A DNA stretch of 64,000 nucleotides from Acinetobacter terrestris (GCF_004331155.1 NZ_SJNZ01000003.1:1-64000), one strand, 5' to 3'; shown: positions 1 through 7,902, counted from the stretch's first letter. Numbers and translations are program-made. The notes: generated by a model from the sequence alone, not told the origin.

Positions 1-79
1 GGTTTGGAACAGGTGTTCCTGCTTCAGCTTGTTTCAAAATACTCATAATTAAGCTGTCTGAATATTTAGATATTTTCAT
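1..79 (-). CDS. IS3-family transposase OrfA, N-terminal fragment
   Basis: Only the first 26 codons are visible; the gene runs off the left edge. The protein starts MKISKYSDSLIMSILKQAEA, which matches the typical opening of IS3-family OrfA proteins (HTH_Tnp_1, the DNA-binding half of the OrfAB transposase). A good ribosome binding site, AAGGAG, sits seven bases before the ATG at 79. In this family OrfA binds the element ends, and a -1 frameshift into OrfB yields the active transposase. Whether the rest is intact cannot be seen here. Confidence 0.75.
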   Translation of the reverse strand, partial: MKISKYSDSLIMSILKQAEAGTPVPN

Positions 80-145
80 AGAAAATCTCCTTAAATCAAG
101 GGTATTCGATTTTCTACTTTTAAGTCCAATTATTTGCGGGGGGCA
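1..145 (-). mobile_element. End of an IS3-family insertion sequence (partial)
   Basis: The window opens inside an insertion sequence. Its transposase reads on the minus strand from 79 out of the window, and a 66-base leader separates that start codon from the presumed element end. Read on the minus strand from 145, the end begins TG followed by a C run and then CAAATAATTGGACTT, which resembles the TG...CA ends of IS51-type IS3 elements. Placing the boundary at 145 restores a normal Hint motif in the flanking gene, which is the best argument for it. The other end and the target duplication lie outside the window. Confidence 0.7.
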
Positions 146-894
146 TTACCGGAGGGACATTAGTTCACACGGATAAGGGCTTGGTAAAGATTAGTGATAT
201 TAAAGTCGGGGATCTGGTCTTGTCTAAAGACCAGAATAACCATGAAGGTGAACTGGTTTATAAACCCGTTTTAAGAACAATTGTGACTGAAAATGTCCCA
301 GTCTATTTTTCAAGATTCACGCCAAGTTTTGTAGACTCATTGCGTTTCAGTGAAAGACGTAATCCAAAGCTTTATGTCAATATGCTATGTACTGACAACC
401 ATCCATTATGGGTAAAAGATAAAGGATGGTTAGCTGCTAATGAATTAGAACCTAAGGACTATATATTACTAAAAGACGGCACGCATGCTTATTTTAGAGG
501 AGGAATGTCGGAAAATCGTAAAATTGATGTTGTATTTAGAACTGATCAAAAAGATACCGGTTACATTCCTGATTTTAACAGTGATACAAATAGTGGTTGT
601 TTCATTAATTTAGAAACTGGGGAGTTTTTAAATTATGGTAGCTATGATCCAGTCTTTAGAAAATTATTTATTGAAGATTCAAATTGGCGTGAGAAATTAT
701 TAGCACAAACCCCGGTAGAACACCGTGATCATGCAGAATTTTATGGCTTTAGACATGGGTTTTGGCAAGAGGCTTCTGGCATAGAGTGGGCTGAAGGTGA
801 AGGTCCTGTTACCACTACGGTATATAATATTGAAGTTGCTGATACTCATACTTTCTTTGTAAGTGAACAAGGGGTATGGATAAAGGCAGAATGA
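146..894 (+). pseudogene. Hint-domain protein (polymorphic-toxin type), 5' end removed by IS insertion
   Basis: The open frame carries an almost complete Hint (Hedgehog/intein) fold. TGGTLVHTDKGLVKIS is the block that normally follows the nucleophilic Cys, TDNHPLWV is the conserved His motif, and VYNIEVADTHTFFVSEQGVW is the C-terminal Hint signature. The frame first opens at 124, but an IS3 end occupies sequence up to 145. The gene-derived bases begin TT ACC GGA GGG ACA, so the original was most likely TGC TTT ACC..., giving CFTGGT. A TTG at 181 could act as a start, but the product would lack the Cys. The protein ends just after the Hint signature in WIKAE, with no C-terminal toxin and without the usual HN. 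Hint domains in polymorphic toxins release the toxin by self-cleavage; this copy should be inactive. Confidence 0.7.
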
Positions 895-993
895 AACATC
901 ACTTAAATTAATCCGCAAATATTCAATAAAGAATTCAACAATAAAACCAACATAAATAATTGAAGTTATATGTATTTTTAAATCCATAAAAAT

Positions 994-1033
994 AAAGCCC
1001 CTCCAAAAATCAACACGTTTTCAGAGGGGCTTG
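994..1033 (-). terminator. Rho-independent terminator for the DegS/AlgW-like gene
   Basis: AAGCCCCTC and GAGGGGCTT form a strong stem. On the minus strand it is followed by a T-rich stretch, and it lies about 60 bases past the protease stop codon. The plus-strand side has no T run, so it is unlikely to serve the Hint gene. Confidence 0.8.
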
Positions 1034-1092
1034 ATCTAAATGCGCTTTTTCCTTATTTATCCTATCTCAACATTGGATGGATAAAGATTGTT

Positions 1093-2274
1093 TTATTGCT
1101 GAGGTAAAGGGATATATTGCGAAGCATTATTCTGTGCCTTACGCTCACTCACCACTACATTCAGGGTTAATGGTTTATCATTTCGAACCACTTCAATTTT
1201 GACGGTGCTATTTGGGGCTTGCAAAGCAACATAATTAATCAAGTGTGAAGCAGAGGTAATCGGCTCGCCATTGACCTGAATAATCTTGTCGCCTTTTTGA
1301 ATTCCCGCCTTAGCTGCAGGACCTTGAGGAAGCACATCTGCCACCACAACACCCGTTTGCTTAGGTTCAAGAATGTTTTCCTGTTGCACCGGCATCAGGC
1401 TGATTCCCAACCAGCCACGAACCACGCGACCATCTTTCAAAATTGAATTCAGGATTTGCTGACAGACTTTCGCAGGAATGGCAAAACCAATACCTAGCGA
1501 TCCTCCAGATTGAGAGAAAATAGCCGTGTTCACACCAATCAAATTACCCGCAACATCAATCAGTGCACCACCCGAATTACCTGGATTAATCGCAGCATCG
1601 GTTTGAATAAAGTCCTCATAGGTATTGATGCCTAAGTCTGAACGATTGGTCGCAGAAATGATCCCCTGAGTCACGGTTTGCCCCACACCAAACGGATTAC
1701 CAATGGCAAGAACCACATCTCCTACTTCATTACCACTCAGTTTAAATGGCAAAACAGGAAGCTTGTCGAGTTCAATCTTAATCACGGCAAGATCTGAATC
1801 TGGATCTGTGCCAATAATTTTTGCGACAGCGCGACGCCCGTCATTTAATCCAACCACAATTTGATCAGCCTGCGCAATCACATGATTGTTGGTCAGGATA
1901 TAACCATCCGCACGAACAATAACACCCGAGCCCAGGCTATTTTCATTTTGTTCCTGACCGAATTGATCCGGTACCTGATCACCAAAAAACTCACGAAATG
2001 CAGGATCATTTAACAAAGGATGTTCAGTTTGCTTCACTTTTTGTGTGGTGAAAATATTCACCACCGCAGGCGCAGCAACTTTAACAGCAGCATTGTAAGA
2101 ATCAACACCGCCTGTTCTTGAGGTACTGACTAAAGGCTCTACTTTTTCTACCGGCATTTTTACGCCATCAGCCGCAACAGGTGCTTTAGGCTGCTGGTAT
2201 TGTTGCCATGCAAGAAAACCGAGCGTGACCAAAATGAGTAAAATCCAAGGTAACCATGTAAATGTGCGACGCAC
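1093..2274 (-). CDS. Membrane-anchored DegS/AlgW-like serine protease with one PDZ domain
   Basis: This is an HtrA-family periplasmic protease. An N-terminal membrane anchor (WLPWILLILVTLGFLAW) is followed by a trypsin-like domain with catalytic His in TNNHVI, Asp in DSDLAVIKI and Ser in GNSGGAL, then a single PDZ domain near the C-terminus. One anchor plus one PDZ (393 aa) fits DegS/AlgW, which cleaves the anti-sigma factor of the envelope stress response, rather than soluble two-PDZ DegP. The frame extends upstream to 2358, but I chose GTG at 2274 because AGAGGA lies just before it and the protein then starts directly at the basic VRR and anchor. The stress-signalling role is inferred from architecture. 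Confidence 0.88.
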   Translation of the reverse strand: MRRTFTWLPWILLILVTLGFLAWQQYQQPKAPVAADGVKMPVEKVEPLVSTSRTGGVDSYNAAVKVAAPAVVNIFTTQKVKQTEHPLLNDPAFREFFGDQVPDQFGQEQNENSLGSGVIVRADGYILTNNHVIAQADQIVVGLNDGRRAVAKIIGTDPDSDLAVIKIELDKLPVLPFKLSGNEVGDVVLAIGNPFGVGQTVTQGIISATNRSDLGINTYEDFIQTDAAINPGNSGGALIDVAGNLIGVNTAIFSQSGGSLGIGFAIPAKVCQQILNSILKDGRVVRGWLGISLMPVQQENILEPKQTGVVVADVLPQGPAAKAGIQKGDKIIQVNGEPITSASHLINYVALQAPNSTVKIEVVRNDKPLTLNVVVSERKAQNNASQYIPLPQQ

Positions 2275-2445
2275 GTTAATTTCCTCTAACAATATTTTAA
2301 TTCGTTGATGACTAAGTAATTTATGCGCCATTGTAAAATGAAATACAGCAGGAAACATAAAAATAGCGCAAGAGTTTTGTCATGCTTTAGTTACAATTCA
2401 AAATGTGTTTTGATGATGTTAAATATTTAGGCTTTTGAGAAATTT

Positions 2446-3204
2446 ATGGCAAAGCTCAATGAAATTATTCAGTGGTGCAACCAAACCCTGAAATCACACG
2501 AATTTAAAGACTATGCACCAAATGGTCTGCAAATTGAAGGTAAACCTGATGTAAATAAAATATTGTGTGCGGTAACTGCATCGCAAGATGCAATTGAAGC
2601 TGCGATTGAACAAGGTGCAGATTTGCTGCTGGTCCATCACGGCTACTTCTGGAAAGGCGAACCCTACCCGATTACCGGCATGCGCGGTAAACGCATCAAA
2701 AGCCTCATTCAGCATGATATTTCACTGGTCGGTTATCATTTACCTTTAGATAGTCACCCGACTTTAGGTAATAATGCAGCGATTGCAGATATTTTAGCCT
2801 TAGAAAATATTGAAGCCTTAGATCCAGGCGAACGCAACCCGATTGGTAATATTGGTTATTTAAAACAGCCTGTGTCTGCTGAAGAGTTTAAGTTGTATGT
2901 GTCGCAGCGTTTAGATTTTAATGCCATTCATCTTCCTGCTGCTAAAACTTCAATCCAAAAAATCGGTTTCTGTACTGGTGGTGCACAAGATTATATTGGC
3001 AAAGCAGCGGAGCAAAATTGTGATGCTTATATTTCTGGTGAAGTCAGTGAGCGTACCTATTATGAAGCCAAAGAATTGAATGTGCATTATTACGCGTGCG
3101 GACATCATGCAACCGAGCGTTATGGCGTACAACGCCTTGCAAAAGCTATTTCAGAACAGTTCGATATTGAGTATAGTTACTTCGAATTAAACAATCCGAT
3201 TTAG
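2446..3204 (+). CDS. Nif3-like dinuclear metal-centre protein (YbgI family)
   Basis: This 252-aa protein belongs to the NIF3/YbgI family of hexameric proteins with a two-metal site. Family motifs are visible: YAPNGLQIEG near the N-terminus, the metal-binding pair in LLVHHGYFW, GYHLPLDSHP, and a C-terminal GHHATERYG that contributes further ligands. Some databases label the family GTP cyclohydrolase 1 type 2, but its physiological role in gammaproteobacteria is unclear. It is divergent from the DegS/AlgW-like gene. Its TAG stop is made exactly at the junction with the repeat element that follows, so the last codons may have been altered by that insertion. Confidence 0.88.
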   Translation: MAKLNEIIQWCNQTLKSHEFKDYAPNGLQIEGKPDVNKILCAVTASQDAIEAAIEQGADLLLVHHGYFWKGEPYPITGMRGKRIKSLIQHDISLVGYHLPLDSHPTLGNNAAIADILALENIEALDPGERNPIGNIGYLKQPVSAEEFKLYVSQRLDFNAIHLPAAKTSIQKIGFCTGGAQDYIGKAAEQNCDAYISGEVSERTYYEAKELNVHYYACGHHATERYGVQRLAKAISEQFDIEYSYFELNNPI

Positions 3205-3469
3205 GGTCTGTTTACATTTCATAAATGGCTTGCGCTGTAGGCTAAAATTGAGCAGATGAGGCATGAAACGAAGATAATAGCGTGACTATTTTCAAGTTTC
3301 ATAACGAAATCTGAGATAATTTTAGCCACAGCCCTATGGGACGAGCATATTTTTTGCTGCTCCATCGTTACGAAGCAGTCATTTAGAGTGACTAAAAATC
3401 CTGCTCCGTGCCTCATATCAGCTAAAAAATATGCTTGTCGCAAACATAGATGAAGTGTCAACAAACCCT
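3203..3469. repeat. MITE-like element with 20-bp imperfect terminal inverted repeats
   Basis: The 267-bp stretch between nif3 and sodB is bounded by inverted ends: 3203-3222 begins AGGGTCTGTTTACATTTCAT, and the complement of 3450-3469 reads AGGGTTTGTTGACACTTCAT, matching at 17 of 20 positions. The interior holds further short inverted repeats, and an 81-codon minus-strand frame that I regard as incidental. No transposase is present. No clear target duplication is visible, although GATTT precedes and GATCT follows the element. This fits a non-autonomous mobile repeat; copy number elsewhere in the genome is unknown. Confidence 0.6.
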
Positions 3470-3624
3470 GATCTTAATTTAAAGGTTTGACATTTTCTTT
3501 ATACGTATAAATTCAGGCTTTATTCTGTATTGTTATTTATAAGCAATGCGCAATTTAGGCAAAGAATCCATTACAATAAGGCCACTTAATGTCAAAACCC
3601 AGCAAAACGCAAGGAATTGAAAAC

Positions 3625-4251
3625 ATGACAACGATTACTTTACCGGCACTTCCATACGGTTACGAAGATCTTGCTCCACACATCAGCAAAGAAACTTTAG
3701 AATACCATCACGACAAACATCACAACACTTACGTTGTAAACTTGAATAACCTGATCAAAGGTACTGACCTTGAAGGTAAAACTTTAGAAGAAATCATTAA
3801 AGCTGTTGCTGGTGATACCTCTAAAGCGGGTGTTTTCAATAACGCTGCTCAAGTTTGGAACCATACATTCTACTGGAACTGTATGACTAAAAACGGTGGT
3901 GGTAAAGCGACTGGTGCTTTAGCTGCTAAAATTGATGAAGCTTTCGGTTCTTACGAAAAATTTGCTGAAGAATTTGCGGTTGCTGCAACAACTCAATTCG
4001 GTTCAGGCTGGGCTTGGTTGGTTGCTGACGAAGTAAATGGCAACTTATCTATTCTTAAAACTTCAAATGCTGATACTCCACTTGCTCACGGCAAAGTTGC
4101 AGTGTTGACAATTGACGTTTGGGAACATGCTTATTACATCGACTACCGTAATGCACGTCCTGCTTACATCAAAACTTTCCTAGAAAGCTTGGTAAACTGG
4201 GATTATGCAAATGCGAAATATGCTGGCCAAGAAGCTGGTGTTGAAAAATAA
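3625..4251 (+). CDS. sodB: Superoxide dismutase [Fe]
   Basis: SodB converts superoxide to oxygen and hydrogen peroxide in the cytoplasm. The 208-aa protein shows the full metal set: His in [10 protein letters not shown], His in [10 protein letters not shown], and Asp/His in [11 protein letters not shown]. The Gln in AAQVWNH is the position that marks iron rather than manganese enzymes. The frame is open further upstream (ATG at 3589), but ATG 3625 is preferred: AAGGA stands nine bases before it and the product then begins [16 protein letters not shown] as in other Acinetobacter SodB proteins. A strong terminator follows, so it is probably monocistronic. Confidence 0.95.
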   Translation: MTTITLPALPYGYEDLAPHISKETLEYHHDKHHNTYVVNLNNLIKGTDLEGKTLEEIIKAVAGDTSKAGVFNNAAQVWNHTFYWNCMTKNGGGKATGALAAKIDEAFGSYEKFAEEFAVAATTQFGSGWAWLVADEVNGNLSILKTSNADTPLAHGKVAVLTIDVWEHAYYIDYRNARPAYIKTFLESLVNWDYANAKYAGQEAGVEK

Positions 4252-4279
4252 GATTTAAAATAAATTTTATTTACGCATA

Positions 4280-4308
4280 AAAAACCACCCTTTATGGGTG
4301 GTTTTTTT
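4280..4308 (+). terminator. sodB terminator
   Basis: AAACCACCC, TTTAT and GGGTGGTTT form a tight stem-loop followed by a long T run, about 30 bases after the sodB stop codon. Confidence 0.9.
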
Positions 4309-4368
4309 ATTTTTAGGGCATATCTGCATAATTATAAGGCAAATGATTCATTTGTTTATATTTACGTG

Positions 4369-4397
4369 TTGACGGCTTAGCTTTTCATCCCTAAAAT
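4369..4397 (+). promoter_or_regulatory. Sigma70 promoter of the first tRNA-Asn pair
   Basis: The -35 TTGACG (4369-4374) and -10 TAAAAT (4392-4397) are exactly 17 bases apart. The expected start is a few bases before the mature tRNA at 4409. Confidence 0.75.
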
Positions 4398-4408
4398 GCG
4401 CATCAGAT

Positions 4409-4484
4409 TCTCCAATAGCTCAGTCGGTAGAGCGACGGACTGTTAATCCGCAGGTCCCTGGTTCGAGCCCAGGTTGGAGAGCCA
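4409..4484 (+). tRNA. tRNA-Asn (GTT)
   Basis: A 76-nt cloverleaf with encoded CCA. The acceptor TCTCCAA pairs with TTGGAGA, the D-arm is TAGCTCAGTCGGTAGAGC, the anticodon GTT is at 4442-4444, and the T-arm contains GGTTCGAGCC. It lies five bases before a second tRNA-Asn and should be processed from the same transcript. Confidence 0.97.
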
Positions 4485-4489
4485 TCTAT

Positions 4490-4565
4490 TCTTCCATAGC
4501 TCAGTTGGTAGAGCGACGGACTGTTAATCCGCAGGTCCCTGGTTCGAGCCCAGGTGGAAGAGCCA
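4490..4565 (+). tRNA. tRNA-Asn (GTT), second copy
   Basis: A 76-nt tRNA with encoded CCA; acceptor TCTTCCA pairs with TGGAAGA and the anticodon GTT is at 4523-4525. The body is nearly identical to its neighbour. The acceptor has changed on both sides so pairing is kept, and there is one D-loop change (TCAGTTGG instead of TCAGTCGG). Confidence 0.97.
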
Positions 4566-4572
4566 GATTCTA

Positions 4573-4606
4573 AAAAGCCCACTCATCATGAAGTGGGCTT
4601 TTTTTA
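4573..4606 (+). terminator. Terminator of the tRNA-Asn pair
   Basis: AAAAGCCCACT and AGTGGGCTTTT form a long stem with a T run immediately after the tRNA pair. Confidence 0.9.
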
Positions 4607-4765
4607 TCTGCCAAATTTCCATTTACTTCTTATGCGACAGATACTTTTAATCTGTTATCTTTCATCAGCACGCTTGATTTAAATCCTAGATCATTCCCCT
4701 ATCTATTGTTCGCTTATTAAAATTTAGTTATGTTAATTCTAATAAAAATATTTTAATAAGCCGCT

Positions 4766-5071
4766 ATGAATGCAACCTGGTTAAAATCTCTCATTTTTTG
4801 GATTATTTTGATTGTTGTCATGTTCGCAGTGTTTCAATGCAGTCAAAATTCTGAAAATAAAAAGCAGGCTTCCGCGCTCATGTATGAACGCTTATTTCAT
4901 TGCACCCGTAATTTACCCCAAAAGAACCCAGAGGTTTTAAAACACATTCAACAACAGCTCAAGCCTGAGCTTACCCAAGCCGAGCTGATGCAATTGATCA
5001 ACGAATGCCGTAAAGCACACCCCTTACAAAGTAAAGAAAATTATATAGACCTCATAAAATCACTTAAATAA
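4766..5071 (+). CDS. Small membrane-anchored hypothetical protein
   Basis: I do not recognise this 101-aa protein. One hydrophobic segment (about residues 8-24) near the N-terminus is followed by a Cys and a polar, partly helical tail with two further Cys residues (FHCTRN and INECRK), which could form a disulfide if the tail is periplasmic. There is no clear ribosome binding site before ATG 4766. It sits alone between two tRNA-Asn units. Composition looks like normal coding sequence and the frame uses the whole gap, so I think it is real, but function is unknown. Confidence 0.6.
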   Translation: MNATWLKSLIFWIILIVVMFAVFQCSQNSENKKQASALMYERLFHCTRNLPQKNPEVLKHIQQQLKPELTQAELMQLINECRKAHPLQSKENYIDLIKSLK

Positions 5072-5134
5072 TAAGCAATAAGTTTATTTTTAAAACATTC
5101 AATTCATTTTCATGGTTTTTTTAAGCATAAGCCC

Positions 5135-5163
5135 TTGACCCCTTCAGCTTAGATACATAGAAT
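5135..5163 (+). promoter_or_regulatory. Sigma70 promoter of the third tRNA-Asn
   Basis: The -35 TTGACC (5135-5140) and -10 TAGAAT (5158-5163) have 17-base spacing, 11 bases before the tRNA. The layout matches the promoter of the first copy. Confidence 0.75.
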
Positions 5164-5174
5164 GCGTATCAGAT

Positions 5175-5250
5175 TCTCCAATAGCTCAGTCGGTAGAGCG
5201 ACGGACTGTTAATCCGCAGGTCCCTGGTTCGAGCCCAGGTTGGAGAGCCA
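5175..5250 (+). tRNA. tRNA-Asn (GTT), third copy
   Basis: A 76-nt tRNA whose mature sequence is identical to the copy at 4409, with acceptor TCTCCAA/TTGGAGA, anticodon GTT at 5208-5210 and encoded CCA. The leader just upstream (ATCAGAT before the mature 5' end) is also shared, so the copy arose with part of its promoter region. Confidence 0.97.
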
Positions 5251-5255
5251 AATTC

Positions 5256-5287
5256 TAAAACCCACTCTACTTGAGTGGGTTTTTTCT
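5256..5287 (+). terminator. Terminator of the third tRNA-Asn
   Basis: AAAACCCACTC and GAGTGGGTTTT stem-loop with T run directly after the tRNA. Confidence 0.9.
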
Positions 5288-5305
5288 TATCTGTAGATTC
5301 GTATC

Positions 5306-5749
5306 GTGTTTAATTCAAGTTCATCCACCTTTCTTGTGATTGGTATTATTGCCAGTCTTGCATTGATCATCCTGTGTGCTCAGCAATATTTCAAAACCAA
5401 AAAGAAGTTTTATCCCAAACGTGTCATTACGCCTTATGAATGCAGAATGTACGTTCGTTTAAAAGAAGCCTTTCCGCAATATCATGTCTTGGCACAAGTT
5501 GCCTTTAGTGCGCTAATTACCAGTCATAATCTTAAAATTCGCAATCAGTTCAATCGCAAAGTGACCGACTTCGTTTTACTCAATGAATCACTACAAGTTT
5601 TAGTAATTATTGAGTTAGATGACCCAACCCATTTATACAAAGTTGAAGAAGATAGATTTCGCGACCATATGCTGCATGAAGCGGGATATCGCGTATTACG
5701 CTACACTGAAATTCCAAATGTCAAACAACTGCATAAAGATATTCTTTAA
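5306..5749 (+). CDS. DUF2726 domain protein with N-terminal membrane anchor
   Basis: This 147-aa protein has one transmembrane segment (about residues 8-26) followed by a basic linker and a DUF2726 domain (about residues 40-147). The domain has a restriction-endonuclease-like flavour: VTDFVLL... then VIIELDD, and a terminal Y-R-V-LRY strand. DUF2726 is a nuclease-like family of unknown substrate, often fused to topoisomerase zinc fingers or membrane anchors. The chosen start is GTG at 5306 because no ATG precedes the hydrophobic segment; no strong ribosome binding site is visible. The start lies about 20 bases past the tRNA terminator. Confidence 0.75.
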   Translation: MFNSSSSTFLVIGIIASLALIILCAQQYFKTKKKFYPKRVITPYECRMYVRLKEAFPQYHVLAQVAFSALITSHNLKIRNQFNRKVTDFVLLNESLQVLVIIELDDPTHLYKVEEDRFRDHMLHEAGYRVLRYTEIPNVKQLHKDIL

Positions 5750-5757
5750 CAAGCTAT

Positions 5758-5934
5758 TTATGAAAGTCTATTTCTAAATAGCCAAACCACTAAAGGTAGC
5801 GTAATCAACGCTAAAACAATCCGTGCAATGAAATCCAGTTTAATCTGAGAAAAACTCGCACTTTCCAAATACAGTTCACTATGCTTGTGATAGATGGGAT
5901 AATTTGCACAACTACTTGTTTTGTTATTCGAATC
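5758..5934 (-). pseudogene. Possible gene remnant encoding a C-terminal membrane segment
   Basis: Between the DUF2726 gene and ubiA a minus-strand frame of 58 codons has no start codon. It reads like a protein C-terminus: a polar stretch (CANYPIYHKHSELYLESASF) and then one hydrophobic helix (IVLALITLPLVVWLF) ending in RNRLS. A stop codon lies directly upstream. I read it as the tail of a lost gene. It could instead be chance, so confidence is low. Confidence 0.3.
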
Positions 5935-5992
5935 TCATGCACCTTTTTTTTATTTTGCTGTATGTCCGCACCATGACATTTTAATCAAGCAT

Positions 5993-6034
5993 AAAAAAGC
6001 ATCTGGCTAAATATAATTTAGTAGATGCTTTTTA
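5993..6034 (-). terminator. ubiCA terminator
   Basis: AAAAAGCATCT and AGATGCTTTTT form an 11-bp stem, T-rich on both sides. It lies about 30 bases beyond the ubiA stop on the minus strand. Confidence 0.75.
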
Positions 6035-6063
6035 TAAAATTCAACTTTCAGACCAGCTCATCA

Positions 6064-6942
6064 TTAAAGCAGTGCAATAAAGATTCCAGCAAAAATAATC
6101 AGCCCCACCCAACGGTTATGACGAAATGCCCAAAAGCAGAGTTGCGGATTTCTGTTCCTGGTTTTTGTCCACTGATAAAGAAAGTCAGCCACCACCACAA
6201 GCAAAGCCATTAATCCAAAAGGTACAAGTAAAGCCTCTCGGAACAAAGCTGCACCTATCAGCAGCACACTTACTGCCTGTAATAGCGAGATGATTTCGAT
6301 GTCATATTTTCCGAATAAAATCGCTGTTGATTTCACCCCGATTTTTAAATCGTATTCGCGGTCGGTTATGGCGTATTGCGTATCGTAGGCCACTGTCCAA
6401 GCCAAATTACCAAAGTATAAAAGCCAACAGGTCAGATCAGGGGTTTGCCCGACTGCGGTATAGGCCATCGGAATGGACCATGAAAATGCCGCACCTAAAA
6501 AAAGCTGAGGCAAGTTGGTATAGCGCTTCATAAAGGGATATATAAATGCTAAAAACAACGCTCCAAATGACCAGTAAAAGCTTTCTATCGGTAAGAAGAA
6601 CAACAGGCAAGCACTAGCAGCAACCAGAATCAAAAACACCCAGATGGCTTCTATGGGCTTAATCACACCCGTCGCTAAAGGCCGATCTTTGGTTCTGGCA
6701 ACCGCCCCATCTACTTTACGGTCTGCAAAGTCATTTATGGCACAGCCCGCTGCACGCATAAAAACCACACCCAAGATCATCAACAACAGTATTTTTAAGT
6801 CAGGAATGCCCTTGGTTGCAATCCACAATGCCCACATGGTTGGCCAAAACACCAACTCTGTGCCAATGGGCTTATCAAAACGACATAAATAGTAATACGC
6901 TGCTAAACGCTCACGCCATGTAGTTTGTTGCGCAGTGTCCAT
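6064..6942 (-). CDS. ubiA: 4-hydroxybenzoate polyprenyltransferase
   Basis: UbiA attaches the polyprenyl tail to 4-hydroxybenzoate, the first membrane step of ubiquinone synthesis. The 292-aa protein is a multi-pass membrane protein carrying both Asp-rich motifs of the family: NDFADRKVDG (about residue 88) and the second motif around TDREYDLKIG, which bind the Mg-diphosphate of the prenyl donor. It lies 33 bases downstream of ubiC on the same strand, the same order as E. coli ubiCA, so the product of UbiC is passed straight to UbiA. Confidence 0.96.
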   Translation of the reverse strand: MDTAQQTTWRERLAAYYYLCRFDKPIGTELVFWPTMWALWIATKGIPDLKILLLMILGVVFMRAAGCAINDFADRKVDGAVARTKDRPLATGVIKPIEAIWVFLILVAASACLLFFLPIESFYWSFGALFLAFIYPFMKRYTNLPQLFLGAAFSWSIPMAYTAVGQTPDLTCWLLYFGNLAWTVAYDTQYAITDREYDLKIGVKSTAILFGKYDIEIISLLQAVSVLLIGAALFREALLVPFGLMALLVVVADFLYQWTKTRNRNPQLCFWAFRHNRWVGLIIFAGIFIALL

Positions 6943-6975
6943 GACTGTCCCTTAACCCGATTTCTGTTAAATATT

Positions 6976-7476
6976 TTATTGTGAAGTATTTTGCTGAATA
7001 AATTGTTCAAATGCAGCTAAAAAAGTCTCTTGAACAATAAATTTACAACCATGCCAAGTATAGCAACTTTGCCGTGTCCAGCCATCTTCAAGCAGAATCA
7101 CACGGCGCTCGCAATGTGGATTGGTGCGTTGAAACAAGAACCAGCCAATCGGCTTTTTACCAATATGCTGAAAGATCCGTGCACGGGATTGCAGGCTTAA
7201 AATCGGAAAGATACTTTTTGCTTTGACCCAAGGCTGCGCTTCACAGCCGTATAAATAGCTTTCACGCACCCATGAGGTATGCTGATGCGGCATATTCATC
7301 CACTGGCTGTCTGCAAAGCTTAAACGCAAAAAATGCTCCTGGATGGGCTGTACTTTAAATTCTCCATCCGCTAAATCTGTCAGTTGCTGCGTGAGTGAAC
7401 CCGATGCATACAGCCATTCACGTAATTCAGCAGGAATCTGTTTATCCTGTCGTTTACATGCTCGCTTGTTTTGCAT
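6976..7476 (-). CDS. ubiC: Chorismate pyruvate-lyase
   Basis: UbiC splits chorismate into 4-hydroxybenzoate and pyruvate, committing chorismate to ubiquinone. The 166-aa protein matches the family in length and shows its landmarks: WVRESYLYG with the substrate-contacting Arg, a central LGR-like region replaced here by HIGKKPIGWFLF, and RTNPHCERR. It is the first gene of the ubiC-ubiA pair. The family is divergent in sequence, so neighbourhood is an important part of the evidence. Confidence 0.9.
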   Translation of the reverse strand: MQNKRACKRQDKQIPAELREWLYASGSLTQQLTDLADGEFKVQPIQEHFLRLSFADSQWMNMPHQHTSWVRESYLYGCEAQPWVKAKSIFPILSLQSRARIFQHIGKKPIGWFLFQRTNPHCERRVILLEDGWTRQSCYTWHGCKFIVQETFLAAFEQFIQQNTSQ

Positions 7477-7589
7477 ACGTCCCCTGCTCGTTTAAGTTGA
7501 TCAATTTTAATCTCATACATACATCATGTGGGCAATAACCGAGTTAACTCAGCCATCACCCTTTCCCCATCATATCCAATCAAATGCGA

Positions 7590-7865
7590 TTAACAGTTAT
7601 CTGTTTTGGCAATCACTTCATATTTGCCTTGCGGGGTTTTAATCAAAATAAAACCTTCAGCACTCAAATAAAAACTTTGTGGATAGTCAAAATCGAGTGC
7701 CATTTCTGGATTTTTTAATGCCACAAATTCAGCTTGTTTATAGCCTTCCACAGTGCGTCCAACTTCTACATAGGTCACGGCAGAAAAATTCATTTTAAAG
7801 CCTTTGTCATGATCTTTAGGATCAATCCATGGATAAAAACTGGTGTGTTTTTTACGTTGCGCCAT
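7590..7865 (-). CDS. Conserved hypothetical protein
   Basis: A 91-aa soluble protein beginning MAQRKKHTSFYPWIDPKD, with no signal peptide or membrane segment. Its fold appears to be mainly beta strand with alternating aromatic residues (YVEVGRTVEGYKQ, YLSAEGFILIKTPQGKYEVI). I recognise it only as an Acinetobacter-type hypothetical. The frame is open upstream to 7895, but MAQRKK at 7865 is the more natural start. It lies between ubiC and glnA on the same strand and is separated from glnA by a terminator, so it probably has its own promoter. Confidence 0.65.
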   Translation of the reverse strand: MAQRKKHTSFYPWIDPKDHDKGFKMNFSAVTYVEVGRTVEGYKQAEFVALKNPEMALDFDYPQSFYLSAEGFILIKTPQGKYEVIAKTDNC

Positions 7866-7902
7866 AATATTTACAATAATGAGTTTCAAAAACAATGATA
7901 CA

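Noticed and set aside
700..987. 95-codon minus-strand frame over the Hint gene
   Set aside because: Antisense shadow of a recognisable Hint domain with no family resemblance.
3219..3464. 81-codon minus-strand frame between nif3 and sodB
   Set aside because: It lies wholly inside the MITE-like element, ends in its inverted repeat and has no ribosome binding site. Similar frames would appear in every copy of the repeat.
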